A stretch of DNA of 64,000 nucleotides from Eurosta solidaginis (Eukaryota > Arthropoda > Insecta > Diptera > Tephritidae). The stretch spans positions 359,183,739 to 359,247,738 of the forward strand of contig NC_090319.1 in assembly GCF_040869045.1 (NCBI RefSeq), read 5' to 3'. The translations under genes and the position numbers were made by a program. A model generated the notes under the pieces. It was not told the DNA's origin. It made no database searches and saw only the letters and a list, made by a program, of their open reading frames with translations. Shown here piece by piece: positions 23,258-34,124 of this stretch; positions within the stretch are counted from its first letter, which is position 1, and each line of letters opens with the position of its first letter.

Positions 23258-25220
23258 CGTATTAGTATGCTCCAGGTCCTATAGCTATGGATGTAAATTG
23301 CAATGCGTATATGGAGAAATTTACACTACAGAAACATTCATGCATCATATGCTCCCAAGTAACGAAATATGGATGGGAGAATGTAATGCCATCGCAGAAA
23401 TCATGAGATGGTTAAGAAGCTTAGAAAGGCTGCACTGTGATAATAACTAGAAAATAGAACCAGAACCGAATTGCCGAAAGGTGGGAATAGGTTTAACTGT
23501 GATGGGACTGAAGGTCTCTTAAACTGTTTGAACAGTGGTACACACTCTAAATTATAGGAAACAAGCAAACAATATACAACAAAGACCTAGGTGAAGGTAG
23601 CTTAAATAGATAGGCATTACTTACTGGAATGAACTTCAACTACCCGGTCGTTATTTACATTTAAAATTATAATGGATTTGGAACAATTTTTAGACCACTT
23701 GGACTTTCGAACTGCGGAATTTAGTCGCCTCGTAAGACAGACATGTCAAAGCTATTTTTTTTTTACTCGGACGTTGTGACAGCGCACTACCCTCAAGTGG
23801 CCCGATGAAACCAGGCTAATCCTGTTTTTTTTTTTTTTTTAATTCATAAATACTTTTTTTTTTTTTTTGTTGTTTTTTGTTTCTAACCCCTCAACTTATT
23901 GTGCGTGAGAAACTTTCTTTTATTTAAGATGTGTTCTTCTAGAGATATTTGTTCAAGAGTTTAAATGGGATATTGCAGATTTTAAACAAAAGCTTTAAAG
24001 GTACAAAAAATAGAAGGAAGACTTGTGGATTTTTTCTCCGAGTCGAAAGTCGAGAAATTCAGCTGACCTAACGAAATTTTACTAATATATAGGTGAAGGA
24101 TGGCAAGCTTTTGCTATGCTCTAGTCGTGCACTTACAACTTGAAAGAATATAACAAACTATGGCCTAAATATTAGCTGTTAAAAATTTAATTTGATTTGT
24201 ATAACTCACGACATAAATATGTACCTCCCAACGAATTATTGTATTCTTATACATAAAGTAGGCGTAGTTTTTCTCGATTTTTTCTATTTTTTTGTTTAAT
24301 CAAATCAGATCAACGTTGAATTAGAAATCTGAATACTAAATTTCACAATTTAACTTTTAACCGTTTTGAAGATATCGCTATAGGAACCAAATGCGTTGTC
24401 ACGCCCACTTTTCATAATTTGTATATGTATGTATTAGAAAAGCATACTAAAATTGAAAATAATGCCTATTACACACAGAGGATTAATGAAATAATTAGCC
24501 AAGTTTTCTACATTCAAGCCCTAATCGAACTCAATCTTCCATACAAAATACAAATGCTTAATTATCTCATTATTGCTTTATTGAATGCCTGATCGAGTGA
24601 AAAATCCAGTCGGTTTTGCATGGTGGTTCGAATTTTATTATCAATGTAACAAATGACATTCAAAAATAAATGATTTTCAATAATTTAAAAAGAATAGATA
24701 AACACGAAAAAATTAAAAATTTAACTTTCGCTGCATTTTCTGCAAAAGTTAGTATGGCTTTTTCGAAAATAGGCACATATTTGGTTAGGTGCGCATGCAT
24801 TTTATTTTGATTGTATTTATAGTTAAGAAGGAAACGGCTGCTTACCATTTTAACTATTTTTTGTAAAAACGGAATATTTCCTTGGGGCTGCTGACAGATG
24901 TTCGCTTAATGAAGCAAAAGATCTTGTATGAAAATGAAATTGTGATTCGAATAAGTTTCTGTGTGAAAACGGTATAATAATCCAATAAGGTATCGGAATA
25001 TCGAAGAAAACTATTTATTGTTTAAGTATCGCTGGCGCCCATTCCCAGCCTTCGGACGGATAGACGTACGTGATTGGGTGGATGTGCACTGTGAGCTTTT
25101 AATTTATTTTGGTTGAGGCTACCGATATTTTCGGTTGACTTAAATCGATGGAGGCAACGAAAATTTCGATATGCCTGAAATTTGGTATTTATATAGGTAG
25201 CCATTTGTCCAGATTAGTAT
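23258..25220. other. Gene-free stretch with poly-T tracts
   Basis: T-runs lie near 23753-23764, 23826-23841 and 23858-23869. A TTTAGTCGCCTCGTAAGACA block at 23718-23737 resembles a piece of the repeat at 25870-26275. No genes supported. Confidence 0.4.
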
Positions 25221-25224
25221 TTAC

Positions 25225-25685
25225 GATACTTTTGGGAGACATTTCGGGATAATTTGAGGACTCTCTTGCGGTCCTTTCGAGATTATTTGGGAGTAATTTT
25301 TGGACTACTCGGGAATTTACCGAGATCATTTTGGGGTTTATTTTGGGGTTATTTCTGGATGATATCGGGGTTATTTCGGATTACTCGCTGGGTCATTTCG
25401 GGCTCATTTTGGTATGAATTTGGGCAATCCACAGGATCTTTTGGGGTCATTCGGAGCCATTTTAAGATAACTTTAGGACCTCCGTCGAAATCCTCCGGGG
25501 TCATTTGAGGGTAATTAGGGGATCACTTCAGGATCTTTTGGGGGCTATTTCGAATTGATTTCGGTGTCGTTATGAGACCGTTCCAGGGATTCCCTAGGGG
25601 TACTCACGAGTTAATTTTGGGGTAGTTCGGAAATATTTTGAGGGCTTCCTCGCGATCATCCCGGGGTCATTTGGGGATCACTGAG
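25225..25685. repeat. Old, decayed minisatellite related to the units 1-4 arrays
   Basis: The stretch is built from ~22-bp blocks such as TTTCGGGATAATTTGAGGAC, GGGGTCATTTGAGGG and CCCGGGGTCATTTGGGGATC. These are the same style as the 'tcatttcgggac' sub-repeats at 35541-52735, but without a clean 89-bp period. An open 84-codon frame (25254-25508) is a by-product. Flank TATTTACGAT at ~25220 also occurs near 60510 beside the Helitron-like element. Confidence 0.65.
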
Positions 25686-25869
25686 AAAAAATAATAAAAA
25701 TTTATTCTATCATTATGCCGTACTTAGTTCCTATCGAAAACTGTTCTTTTCTGCATATCACTTTTAGAAATTAATGTATGTAGACGTTCCGTGACGGCTC
25801 GCATTTTTAATTATGCCAAAGAAGTATAACTTCTCACATGCATACATAATTACACACACATTTTTGTCA

Positions 25870-26275
25870 CTTTGTTGTTGTTGTTGCTGTTGTTGTTGTT
25901 GTAGCGATAAGGTTGCTCCCCCAAGGCTTTGGGGAGTGTTATCGATGTGATGGTCCTTTGCCGGATACAGATCCGGTACGCTCCGGTACCACAGCACCAT
26001 TAAAGTGCTAGCCCGACCATCTCGGGAACGATTTATGTGACCACATTAAACCTTGAGGCCATCCCCTCCCTTCCCACCCTCAAAGTTCCATGAGGAGCTT
26101 GGGGTCGCCAGAGCCTCGTATGTTAGTGAAAGAAGATTCGCCGCAGATAGGTGAGGTTGACAATTGGGTTTGGAGAAGCTATATATTGCGCTGGCAACCT
26201 GAAGGGTTGCGTAACACTGCCCCTTGAATCTGGTAATTACGACAGGCATACCTACCGCGGGTATATTCTGACCCC
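25870..26275. repeat. Dispersed repeat with (GTT)n head
   Basis: Starts with a (GTT/GCT)n microsatellite at 25872-25901, then GTAGCGATAAGGTTGCTCCC, CCGGATACAGATCCGGTACG, and ends TACCGCGGGTATATTCTGAC then CCGCTGGGGG. I recognise this block from memory as an abundant repeat in tephritid genomes. Its class is unknown to me. The minus-strand polyglutamine-like frame (25764-26000) is the microsatellite read through and is not a gene. Confidence 0.65.
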
Positions 26276-26339
26276 TAACCCGCTGGGGGTTAATTAAGCA
26301 CGCCAGGTGGGCTAAAGAAATTTAGCTAAAACTTGACAA

Positions 26340-26508
26340 GTAAATAAATAAATGAAACGCGCAAAATTCTCCGCAGAGATTTAAGGCCGAACTTCTCTTC
26401 CAATTTGCGCCGTGCTCCTTTTTAATTCTTCTACAAATTAGTGAACCCAGGATCTTCGGTGTGGTAGGCGTAGCACGCTACCGTCTTACCACGGTGGCCG
26501 TTAAAACT
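26340..26508 (-). repeat. tRNA-derived SINE, reversed, with middle deleted
   Basis: On the minus strand: ACGGCCACCGTGGTAAGACG, GTAGCGTGCTACGCCTACC (A-box region), a B-box-like GATCCTGGGTTCAC, then directly the 3' part ATTAAAAAGGAGCACGGCGC ... TCGGCCTTAAATCTC. The ~150-bp body between is missing. The tail is AT-rich (AAATAAATAAATG-like). Unlike the copy at 1115, this one keeps the B-box. Confidence 0.75.
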
Positions 26509-28325
26509 TGGCAAAGTGAAAGCAAATAGTGTTAAGCGATCTACGGGCTGTATAATTTTGAAAAAGTTGGGTCCTACACTCCTAACATGAACTTTGAAAT
26601 ACTTTTAGTCGATATAACTTAAAGTGTATTAATTTCGAAAATAATATTTCAGTATTTCGGGAGTGTTGAATCCTTCCTTTTTAAGAAATCCAGTATATAA
26701 TTCCTTTTGTTTATAATTGTGTGCTTATCTCCGCGAATAAAGACTAAATCACAATTTGTTAGTACTATTTAAAGATTATTTGGACGATATCGTTACTGAT
26801 TTCAAGATCAAATCATGGTATATCGCAATCAATAGTTTTATGCTGTATTTTCTGTATTGTTTTTCTTGCGGATTCGAACGCGCGTATGAGTTAGTTATTA
26901 TTATGTTCTTTAGAAATGTGTTCATAAAGTTTCAAATGGGGTGTCAAATCTAACCTGTAATACGCAATATAATAGACGTTGATTGAAATTACATTACAAG
27001 TTTCACTTAAAGTCATATTCGCCTTTAAATACATACTTTGTTCAGCAATGTTTTAAAATTTATTTATGTTTCTTTTATTTTAACTCTTTTCAGCAGCAGT
27101 TTGGATGAGAATCTTCAATGCACGTACATACAGCAAGAAAGAATTTTTGAAAACTCCTAAAAAAATATATATTTAATCAACTGCATATATAAATGCATAA
27201 AATCCATGTATGCACTTTGATATGGAATTCGAATTTACATAAAACTGTTTTGTTTGCATTCCAGATAGTTACATGCAACACAAGCAATCCAGAAAAAAAA
27301 TATACAAAATTACTACCTACAAGTAATAAAAAGCAAGGTATCAAAAAAAATCAATAGACTAAACTAGAAGCTTTGCTTTGAGCTCCTCTTATTTAGTACT
27401 TTAAAGAAGCAGTCGATAACACCACAGCGATTTGTTAACATGGAAGATTTAAAATATATATTAAGTACTTCATGGTATGAGAAACACACACACATACACT
27501 ATACATTTGCATATACATGCATACATAAATCGCATGCGTTGAGCTTTCAGTGTTTTGGAAGCCAGACATTGGTAAGGTGCGTATGGTCAAAAGTCAAATG
27601 ACCAAGCGAATAAGCAAGTTGTCGCTGTCACTTTAACTGGTTGAAAGCGAGTCTTATAAATGTCCCCATAATAATAGCACACTGCAATAGCTCCCTGTGT
27701 TTCTTGTGAAGATGCAAGACAACAGCAGAAAAATATAAATAATTTTTAGTAATGCGATAATTGTAATGATTTTGGGAGACGCGCGGAAGAGAAGCCGTTA
27801 TGATGTGAAATAATGCATCATTTTGAAAATATATGTAAGTAATAATATACAAAAATAATATAGCGGATGGTTCTTTTAATAAATAACTTGACTTGACTGA
27901 GAGGAACTTATTTCGTGGAGTGCTTTTGGGTCGTTGACTACGAATATAATAACTATTTTATACCAAATTGTAGCTGTACTGATTTTTTCGGGCCGAATGA
28001 AACTTGTTTGAAGTCAAATGAAACATTTTCAAATCATATAAAACTTCTTTCAAGAAGGAATTTTCCATGTGTAAATATCTTTGCTTGCTGTATGGGGTAA
28101 TCCTGAATGAAAGCGTAATGTGTAAAACGCAAGCATAAGCGTAGGCGTTGTATGTGATATTCTATAAGGGAGATAAATGTACAATACAAAATCAGACGTA
28201 GTGTTTGGTATTTATATACTGTATAGAGTAATAGATAATGTAAGCGAAAATGTAGCTATTACACTATAGGGTCATGCAGGAGCCATGCACGTAGTAAAGT
28301 TGATAGAAGCAACTCAAAGAAAACA
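26509..28325. other. Gene-free AT-rich stretch
   Basis: I see only a short (CA)n-like tract at 27484-27500. Short frames at 26756-26953, 27628-27852 and 27915-28100 lack domains or codon bias and are not called. Confidence 0.4.
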
Positions 28326-28496
28326 CATTTTTAAACGGTTTTATTTAGATTGGGTTGATAGGCCGCATGGCCGCATGCACGGCTGCACGGCCGTTGTGAA
28401 CGAATCTTGTAATTGAAATTTAAGTAACTTCCCGATAAGCTACAAGCATGAAACTTGGAATATGGTTCAGAACCCCATGACAAGGCAATAATAAAA

Positions 28497-28856
28497 AAAA
28501 AAAATCGCCGCTAGGTGGCGCATGGATCGAGATATTCGCAAGAATCGTATTTGTGGACCGATTTGGCTCATATTTGGAACACCTAATACATACAAGAATA
28601 GAAATCGACCTGTGAAAAAAAATCGCGCGCTAGGTGGCGCATGGTTCGAGATATTCACAAAAATTGTATTTGTGGCCCGATTTGGCTCATATTTGGAACA
28701 CTTAATACATACAAGAATCGAAAGCGACCTATCAAAAAAAAATCGCCGCTAGGTGGCGGAAGGATCGAGATATTCACAAAAATCATATTTGTGGTCCGAT
28801 TTTGCCCATATTTGGAACACATAATACATAGATACATGAATAGAAAGCGACCTATG
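28497..28856. repeat. ~120-bp tandem repeat inside family D, three units
   Basis: GCTAGGTGGCGCATGG or a variant at about 28508, 28629 and 28747 is followed each time by GAGATATTC, TTTGTGG, CGATTT and CATATTTGGAACAC. Copy 1 of the family at 5998 has only one such unit. Confidence 0.85.
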
Positions 28857-29117
28857 ATGCCCGATTTGGCTCATATTTGGAACAAATATTGCATACAGTT
28901 CGGTAGAAGTGACATCAAAATATTTTGGAGTTGGAGGAGGGACAAGCATACGTGGCGCAGAGTCGAGTAAAGTCTTTGGAAGGATTATGTATTGAGGACT
29001 TAGATTGTAAAAAATTGTCAGGAAAGAGTCCTTGTAATAATGAGTCACTAAATGAACTAAATAGAATGAAAAATAATAGGCAATTAAATAAAAATTAAAA
29101 ACTTGAAAATAAAATAA

Positions 29118-29402
29118 TTAAAAAAAATATTTTTTAAGTTAAACGGTTTTATTGAAAACAATACTTATATTAAATAATATTAATACGAAAAGCTAGAAAA
29201 TAATTAGGTAGGTCCTAGGTACTAGTCATCACACTCCTTATCAATCTATGGCGTTGATCAGACAATTAAATAAAAGAATTGGTAAGGAGTGTGATTACTA
29301 GTACCTAGGACCTACCTAATTATTTTCTAGCTTTTCGTATTATTATTATTTCATGTAAGTATTGTTTTCAATAAAACCGTTTAACTTAAACATTTTTTTT
29401 AA
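29118..29402. repeat. Large inverted repeat (arms ~120 bp, loop 42 bp)
   Basis: Left arm 29118-29240 and right arm 29283-29402 are near-perfect reverse complements: GTCCTAGGTACTAGT pairs with ACTAGTACCTAGGAC, and AACGGTTTTATTG pairs with CAATAAAACCGTT. Transcribed RNA would fold into a long hairpin. Confidence 0.9.
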
Positions 29403-29580
29403 ATTAATTTATTTATTAATTAAAGTATTATACATACAGTGTTTACAAAAACCAAGGACGTGGTTACGTATTCAGGTTAAAGTTGACAATTTTTTCTTTT
29501 TAAGTTTTGTTTGTTGTAATATCTTTATACATTGCTTGGTTAGATTTTTATGAAATATAAATAATATATCTAATTCAATA

Positions 29581-30544
29581 TCTACTATATATTAAAAACG
29601 GGAAAGCTTGGATGTTTGGATTTTCGTATATTTTGATGTCCAGACGTTTGTATTTGTAACTCAATCACGCAAGAACGGCTGGGCGGATTTAGATAAAATT
29701 TGGCACACATATAGCCATATAGCCGCCCCCTAGGAACAATTATAATTTAGTTATTGTATTTTTTCGTCTTTGTGACTGAATCACGTCAGAACAGCTACAC
29801 AGATTTTGATGAAATTTGGGACACAAATGGACAATAGTCCAATGGCGAATTCTTTTTCGAAAATGGAAAGAGGGGGAGGGGGTTTCACGACCCTTCGAAA
29901 AATTGCTCTTTAATAATTTTTAGACATTATAACCTTAGGTTTCCTGACCTTCACCAATATTACAAACTCACTGCGTTCAATAAGTCGAGGGCATACAATG
30001 TGAGCAGTGACATTCCCCTCTTTTCGACACCCTTCCGGGATCATTACTTTATGGGTTTCGGGACCACGTCAGGGTAATTTCGGGATTTTTTCGGAATTTT
30101 TGGAGACGCCTAAGGAATCATTTAGGGACTCTTCAGCACAGCATTTTTAAATTATGAACTTTTATAGTCATGGATTCGCTGCAAGTGAATCGTAATTAAA
30201 ATTCGCTATGTTTTATCTTTAATATCCAAAAAGCTTTTTCGTTCTATTTTTGAGTTTTTTTAAATGAATCCTGTATCGATCTGTTATAATAATAATTACA
30301 TTTTTGGTAATATTTTAACCACCGAAAAAGCAACACAATTTTAAACTAAAAAATTCTCTTTGATTTTACTTAATTTTAGTTTCACTCCTTTGTTCTATGA
30401 ATAGTAATTCGTTCATCCCTGTCATATCAATTAATTTAATTTAAGAACAAAATGTATTTTTTTATTTCGAAAAAACTGTATTGCACTATTCACGTAAGAG
30501 TGCCTTTCAGGATATCACCTCATTTATTTATGTTTTTTACTCTA
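29581..30544 (+). mobile_element. Unit 0: Helitron-like element related to units 1-4, almost without minisatellite
   Basis: Host A at 29580 precedes TCTACTATATATTAAAAACG, a Helitron-type 5' end (A|TC). The head matches units 1-4 (GTCCAGACGTTTGT, CAAGAACGGCTGG, TTTGATGAAATTTGGGACAC). Only ~100 bp of the 'gggatcatt' blocks is present (30035-30140), where unit 1 has 4.7 kb. The following part (GTAATTAAAATTCG through CAATTAATTTAA) matches the unit 1 tail at 40270-40510. It lacks the 3' hairpin/CTAG because another Helitron-like 5' end (A|TC) starts at 30545. Confidence 0.75.
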
Positions 30545-30870
30545 TCTTAATATATAAAAAAACACATGTCACAGGTTTAAGGCCAATAGACTCCTAAACT
30601 ACCGAACCGATTTTGAATTTGTTTTACACCCCTTGTGTAGTTTGGTCTAACTTGAAATATAGGTTAGGTTATATCTCAGTTTATAGTCGCAATATTATTT
30701 TATTGCAATTTTTTATTTGTTTATACGAAATATTAAAATGGTACGTATACGCAGTGGCACTCATATTTTCAGGTGGTGCGGATATACTTCCGTGTAATTG
30801 CTTGGTGTTTAATTAAACAACGTGCTTATCAATAAAAAATATTATAGCGAATGATATCAAGTATAGCATA
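30545..30870 (+). mobile_element. Second Helitron-like 5' fragment
   Basis: A|TCTTAATATATAAAAAAAC at 30544/30545 has the A|TC 5' form, and the sequence continues with CTACCGAACCGATTTTGAA, similar in style to other Helitron heads here. No 3' hairpin/CTAG was found. The region 30870-30920 contains a G-run inside CAGGCCCGTCGAGAGG. Confidence 0.4.
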
Positions 30871-31047
30871 TCACCAGGCCCGTCGAGAGGGGGGGGGGGT
30901 TTATGTGGGGGCCCGCGATTTAGAGGTACTATGACATTTTTTTAATACAGGAGAGTCTTTAGTTGTTCCATGTGCAATTTTTAAGCCGAATTTCAAAAGC
31001 AACGAAAAGCTGCATTTCGTTTTAATATTATAGTGAAGTGTGAAAAA

Positions 31048-31160
31048 TCTATATATATAAAAAGAAAGGCTAAAATGTGTGCTAGTTGGTCGCCGGTGTT
31101 TGAAGGGATGCGTCGATCGATTTTGATCAAACTTGCACACAAGTTGCGTAATTTTGCCTG
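31048..31160 (+). mobile_element. Third Helitron-like 5' fragment
   Basis: A|TCTATATATATAAAAAGAAA at 31047/31048, then GGTCGCCGGTGTTTGAAGGG and CGATCGATTTTGATCAAAC. It is cut off at about 31160, where the minus-strand ORF1 relic begins. Confidence 0.5.
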
Positions 31161-32520
31161 TACAAAAGGACATTTTTCCAAGCTGCGCGTACAGTATATC
31201 CTCCGCCTGCTTTTTTATTTGGAAGATGTAGAACTGACCTTCCTCCTTAGGCCGAGTGACCGTAAGTACTTTCCAATCCTGTGTCGGTATGTTCGGATTC
31301 TGATTCTGCAGAAGTCGCAGTGTATCCTCCTATTTCATCACGCATGGTATTCATACCTTAACTTTTGGTACCGTCGGGTTTCGCGCTTTATCCACGACCT
31401 CAAACCACGCGTTCGTGCCTTGCCTTTGGAAGTTTTGAACCACTACCTCCAACCAGTGCAAGCTCGCGATGTTGTCGCATGCTATCATCTTCACACCATT
31501 GTACCACCCCCCTGAAACAAAGTTTGGAAGGGGCTTACTTGGTTGTTCCCGCATTATCTTAAGAATTTAGCTAATAAGCACCCTTTCCTCAGATCTCCAC
31601 ATTTCAATAGTCATTTTTCCGAAAGGACTGCTACGACCAACCAGCGCCACAGTCAGTGACTGCTTTGCCACATAACTCATCTTCTCGCGAAAAACCGGAG
31701 TCTTGGTGTTATCTCCCTTTGGCACCTCCGAGGAAGCCAGAGTCTTAGCTTTAACTCCCTTTAGCATAACTGAGAAGGCCGGAGTCTTAGCGTTATCTCT
31801 CTTTGGCTTATCTCCTACTTCCGTAGTTGGAACTTCCCTCTGACTCGTAGCTTTCCAGGTAGTTGCTGCCTCGCTATTGGGGCCCATATATTTTACAGCT
31901 TTGGGCCTACTTGTCTTGTCTATTCGACTGCCCTGCCTCGCCGATCTGTGACTGGGTCCTTTCTACCTCTTGAAAGCAGGTTTGTTGCCTTCCGCCGAAC
32001 GTTGCCTCTTCATTCTGCCATTCGACGCTTCTTCCTCCTCGTACCGTTTGCAGAACCGAGGGTTTCTCGCAGCAAACCTTTTGAACTGCCTTCGACCTAC
32101 TTCTATCGCCTCATGGGCCCATTCCAAGCGCTCGATCTCCACTTTTTTTGGGTCGACCACCGATCCCAGGCGTTGGACAATTCTTAGTGCTGCACGGTAC
32201 TGCGAGAGAGCTCTTTACTTCCTCTGCTCCGTACCCTTCTCCACTCTTCTACTCCGTTCTCATTTGTGTGCTTCTCTAACACGGAGTTCATTGAATCAGC
32301 ACTACTCTCGCTACCCGAGTCCCACGCATCGCTTAATGCGTATTTGTCATCCTTGGCTTGCGACTCAGTTCTCCTCTTATCATCCTACTTATTACAATTT
32401 GGTAATGAGTCGGTCATCTTGGTCGAACGACCACCTGCCGACAAGGCGGGCTCAACGGTTCAGTATTATATTCGGGGAAAGAACCGTCCGCCAGAGCAGC
32501 GCCCCTTACTATGGTAAGGA
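31160..32520 (-). pseudogene. ORF1 (gag-like) relic of a LOA/I-group non-LTR retrotransposon
   Basis: Minus-strand pieces in order: an acidic Ser-rich segment ALSDAWDSGSESSADSMNSV (~32340-32280); a conserved block QRLGSVVDPKKVEIERLEWA followed by RRQFKRFAARNPRFCKRYEE (~32180-32040); a KT/PV repeat region (31887-31650, motif AKTPxF repeated); and a C-terminal domain GGWYNGVKMIACDNIASLHW (~31520-31460) resembling the DUF4780-type domain of insect retrotransposon ORF1s, running to ~31165 (QIKKQAEDILYAQ). Stops and frameshifts separate the pieces. It would coat element RNA. The plus-strand 212-codon frame at 31970-32608 is its shadow. No ORF2 follows: the relic ends at the Helitron-like fragment at 31160. 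Confidence 0.65.
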
Positions 32521-33100
32521 CATCAATACTTCCCGAGGTGGCCCGGTATCGGGAAGGCTCTGTTCGAATACAGCCGAATTTATCCCTTGGCTGCAAATCG
32601 TCCAATAGGCACGGTACGCATAATATCCTGGATACGGTGGTTGGCAGTTCTTGGTCACCGACGTCCCGCGGCCCTCCTATGGGGCGAAACGGCGTAGATG
32701 CCAGTTCTAAACAGCTCCGCCTCATAGTCGGGCACTATGGAGTTCGGCTGAGCCCTCACACCAACGACAAGGTGCCTACCCTAGTGAGGGGAAAAACCGG
32801 CCTTGAGCTCATTAAAATTTTAAAATAGATTATGGATATGGCTGAAAACCAAAAATAATTGGCTATGGTAAGGTCATGACAAAGGCGGTGTGCTCTGATA
32901 TCAATAAAAAATACATTGATTTCCATAAGGTTGGTTGGATTAGCTATTTTATACCGATATGGATCGGTCCACTTATTTCGTTATATTCTTTTTGTATATG
33001 TTCTATTCATAAACCAGGGAACTTTAAAGCCATGTTTAAAGTTTGATCTCACAACCTAAGGCATTTGCATGCGTCAAATCTTAAATGCACACAACCAGAG
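32521..33100. other. GC-richer 5' flank of the ORF1 relic, then gene-free DNA
   Basis: 32521-32830 has composition like the ORF1 relic (minus frame 32725-32414 of 103 codons, no domain recognised) and may be its 5' UTR. 32830-33100 shows nothing I can name. A T10 run at 33101-33110 lies at the 3' side of the protease gene. Confidence 0.35.
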
Positions 33101-33126
33101 TTTTTTTTTTAATCGAAATTATGCAT

Positions 33127-33132
33127 TTTATT
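33127..33132 (-). terminator. Polyadenylation signal of the serine protease homolog
   Basis: AATAAA on the minus strand, ~108 bp after the stop codon. Seventeen bases downstream is a genomic A10 run (33110-33101 on the minus strand). Confidence 0.6.
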
Positions 33133-33239
33133 CTTTGTATGTAAATAACATAAACAGAAATATTACCATTTGCATTGCTTATTGAAATATCACCATATCT
33201 CAGCTGCCGTTCCGAAAACGCTCTATCTTAGCATAAAAT

Positions 33240-34034
33240 CTATGTTTTGGCGTGAGCTAAGATGTTTGTGAAAAAACTATCTATAAAAGCTCGAACATCC
33301 TTATTCTGTATACTTGTATATAAAATTGGATAATAGCTTCTCAAAGGACCTATCCCACCTGTTAGCACAGCACAAAGTTTTTCTTCCGCGATGGCCGGAG
33401 CACCAATATCTCCCCAACACGTAGCACTTTCCTCTGCCCGATTTTTTAAACAAATTACTGTTGTTGGGAAACATTTCCGTAACGCCGTATAACAAGTCAA
33501 ATAATAATTAGCACATTCGTCGCTGGAGAATACTTCAAATTCAGCAGATTGGAGCATATTCGAAGGCTACTTAGTGCCTGCCTTTGTCGAACCCCATCCA
33601 CTAACCTTCAATTTTATGCCCGGGTTTAATTCAGTTTCGCATAAGGGTATTGTTTTTATTTTTGGGCTCGGTGAGTACGGAGAACAAAATACAATCACAG
33701 CTATATCTATTTCAACCACACCAATTTCATCTTGAATTATACGCTCCGCAGTGCGAAGTGTTACTTTTTCATTTAAACTGGATGCACCAGCTTTAATAGT
33801 GATGCCAGTCTCGATACAGTTTTGCACGGAAAATTTAGATATAACCACCTTCCTCCAAGTGATTAAAGTACCAACGCAAAGATAATTCATGTCATAATGT
33901 ATTGACACAATATATGGACTTTGACTTATATCCAATATATCTTTGCCACCCATAACGCGATTTTGAGAATTCGTCTTAATTAAAAGACAGTTAAGGAAGA
34001 CAAACAGAGCCGCAAAAGTATTGCGCAAATTCAT
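33240..34034 (-). pseudogene. Secreted trypsin-like serine protease homolog, one in-frame TAG
   Basis: The reading frame is single and intronless, 264 codons, interrupted only by TAG at 33569-33567 after SGWGSTKAGTK. It continues in the same frame with PSNMLQSAEFEVF to a TAG at 33242-33240. Residues 1-23 form a signal peptide (FAALFVFLNCLLI). NRVMGG matches the activation-site region of S1 proteases (usually R|IVGG). The region of catalytic His reads FSVQNC, with Asn where AAHC has His. Asp102 is kept (EIDIAVI). The GDSGGP motif is GDIGAP, so Ser195 is Ile, and the S1-pocket Asp189 position is not Asp. The fold-defining Cys and SGWG motifs remain. It is therefore a catalytically dead homolog, as found in fly haemolymph, gut and seminal fluid. 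The TAG suggests recent pseudogenisation, a sequencing error or stop readthrough. The ATG has an A-rich upstream context (CTAAAAAATG). Confidence 0.85.
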
Positions 34035-34084
34035 TTTTTAGTTTAAGATTTACTAGTTTAGTTTACTTTGTCGATTTTTAAGTT

Positions 34085-34124
34085 CAAAGTGAAGGAAGTT
34101 GAAATTTGTGGGTGCTATTTATAC
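34085..34124 (-). promoter_or_regulatory. Core promoter of the serine protease homolog
   Basis: On the minus strand TATAAATAG spans 34123-34115. An initiator-like TTCACTTTG places a start site near 34090, 33 bases after the first T of the TATA box, which fits normal spacing. That gives a 5' leader of ~56 bases before the ATG at 34034. Confidence 0.6.

Larger units (their letters stand above)
28328..29402 (+). repeat. Family D dispersed repeat, copy 2, with inverted end
   Basis: Begins AAACGGTTTTATTTAGATTG and ends with the inverted AATAAAACCGTTTAA near 29379-29394. It holds three tandem ~120-bp units (28497-28855) and then blocks also present in copy 1 (GAGGAGGGACAAGCATACGT, GAGGACTTAGATTGTA). 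No protein is conserved between copies. Confidence 0.7.

Noticed and set aside
25764..26000. Polyglutamine protein on the minus strand
   Set aside because: The Q-run is the (GTT/GCT)n microsatellite at the head of a dispersed repeat; the remaining frame is repeat sequence.
30873..30920. DNA-transposon end at CAGGCCCGTCGAGAGG with G-run
   Set aside because: Looks like a transposon terminus, but I could not find the other end or a duplication.
31970..32608. 212-codon plus-strand frame
   Set aside because: It lies opposite the minus-strand ORF1 relic, which has recognisable retrotransposon blocks. The plus frame has none.
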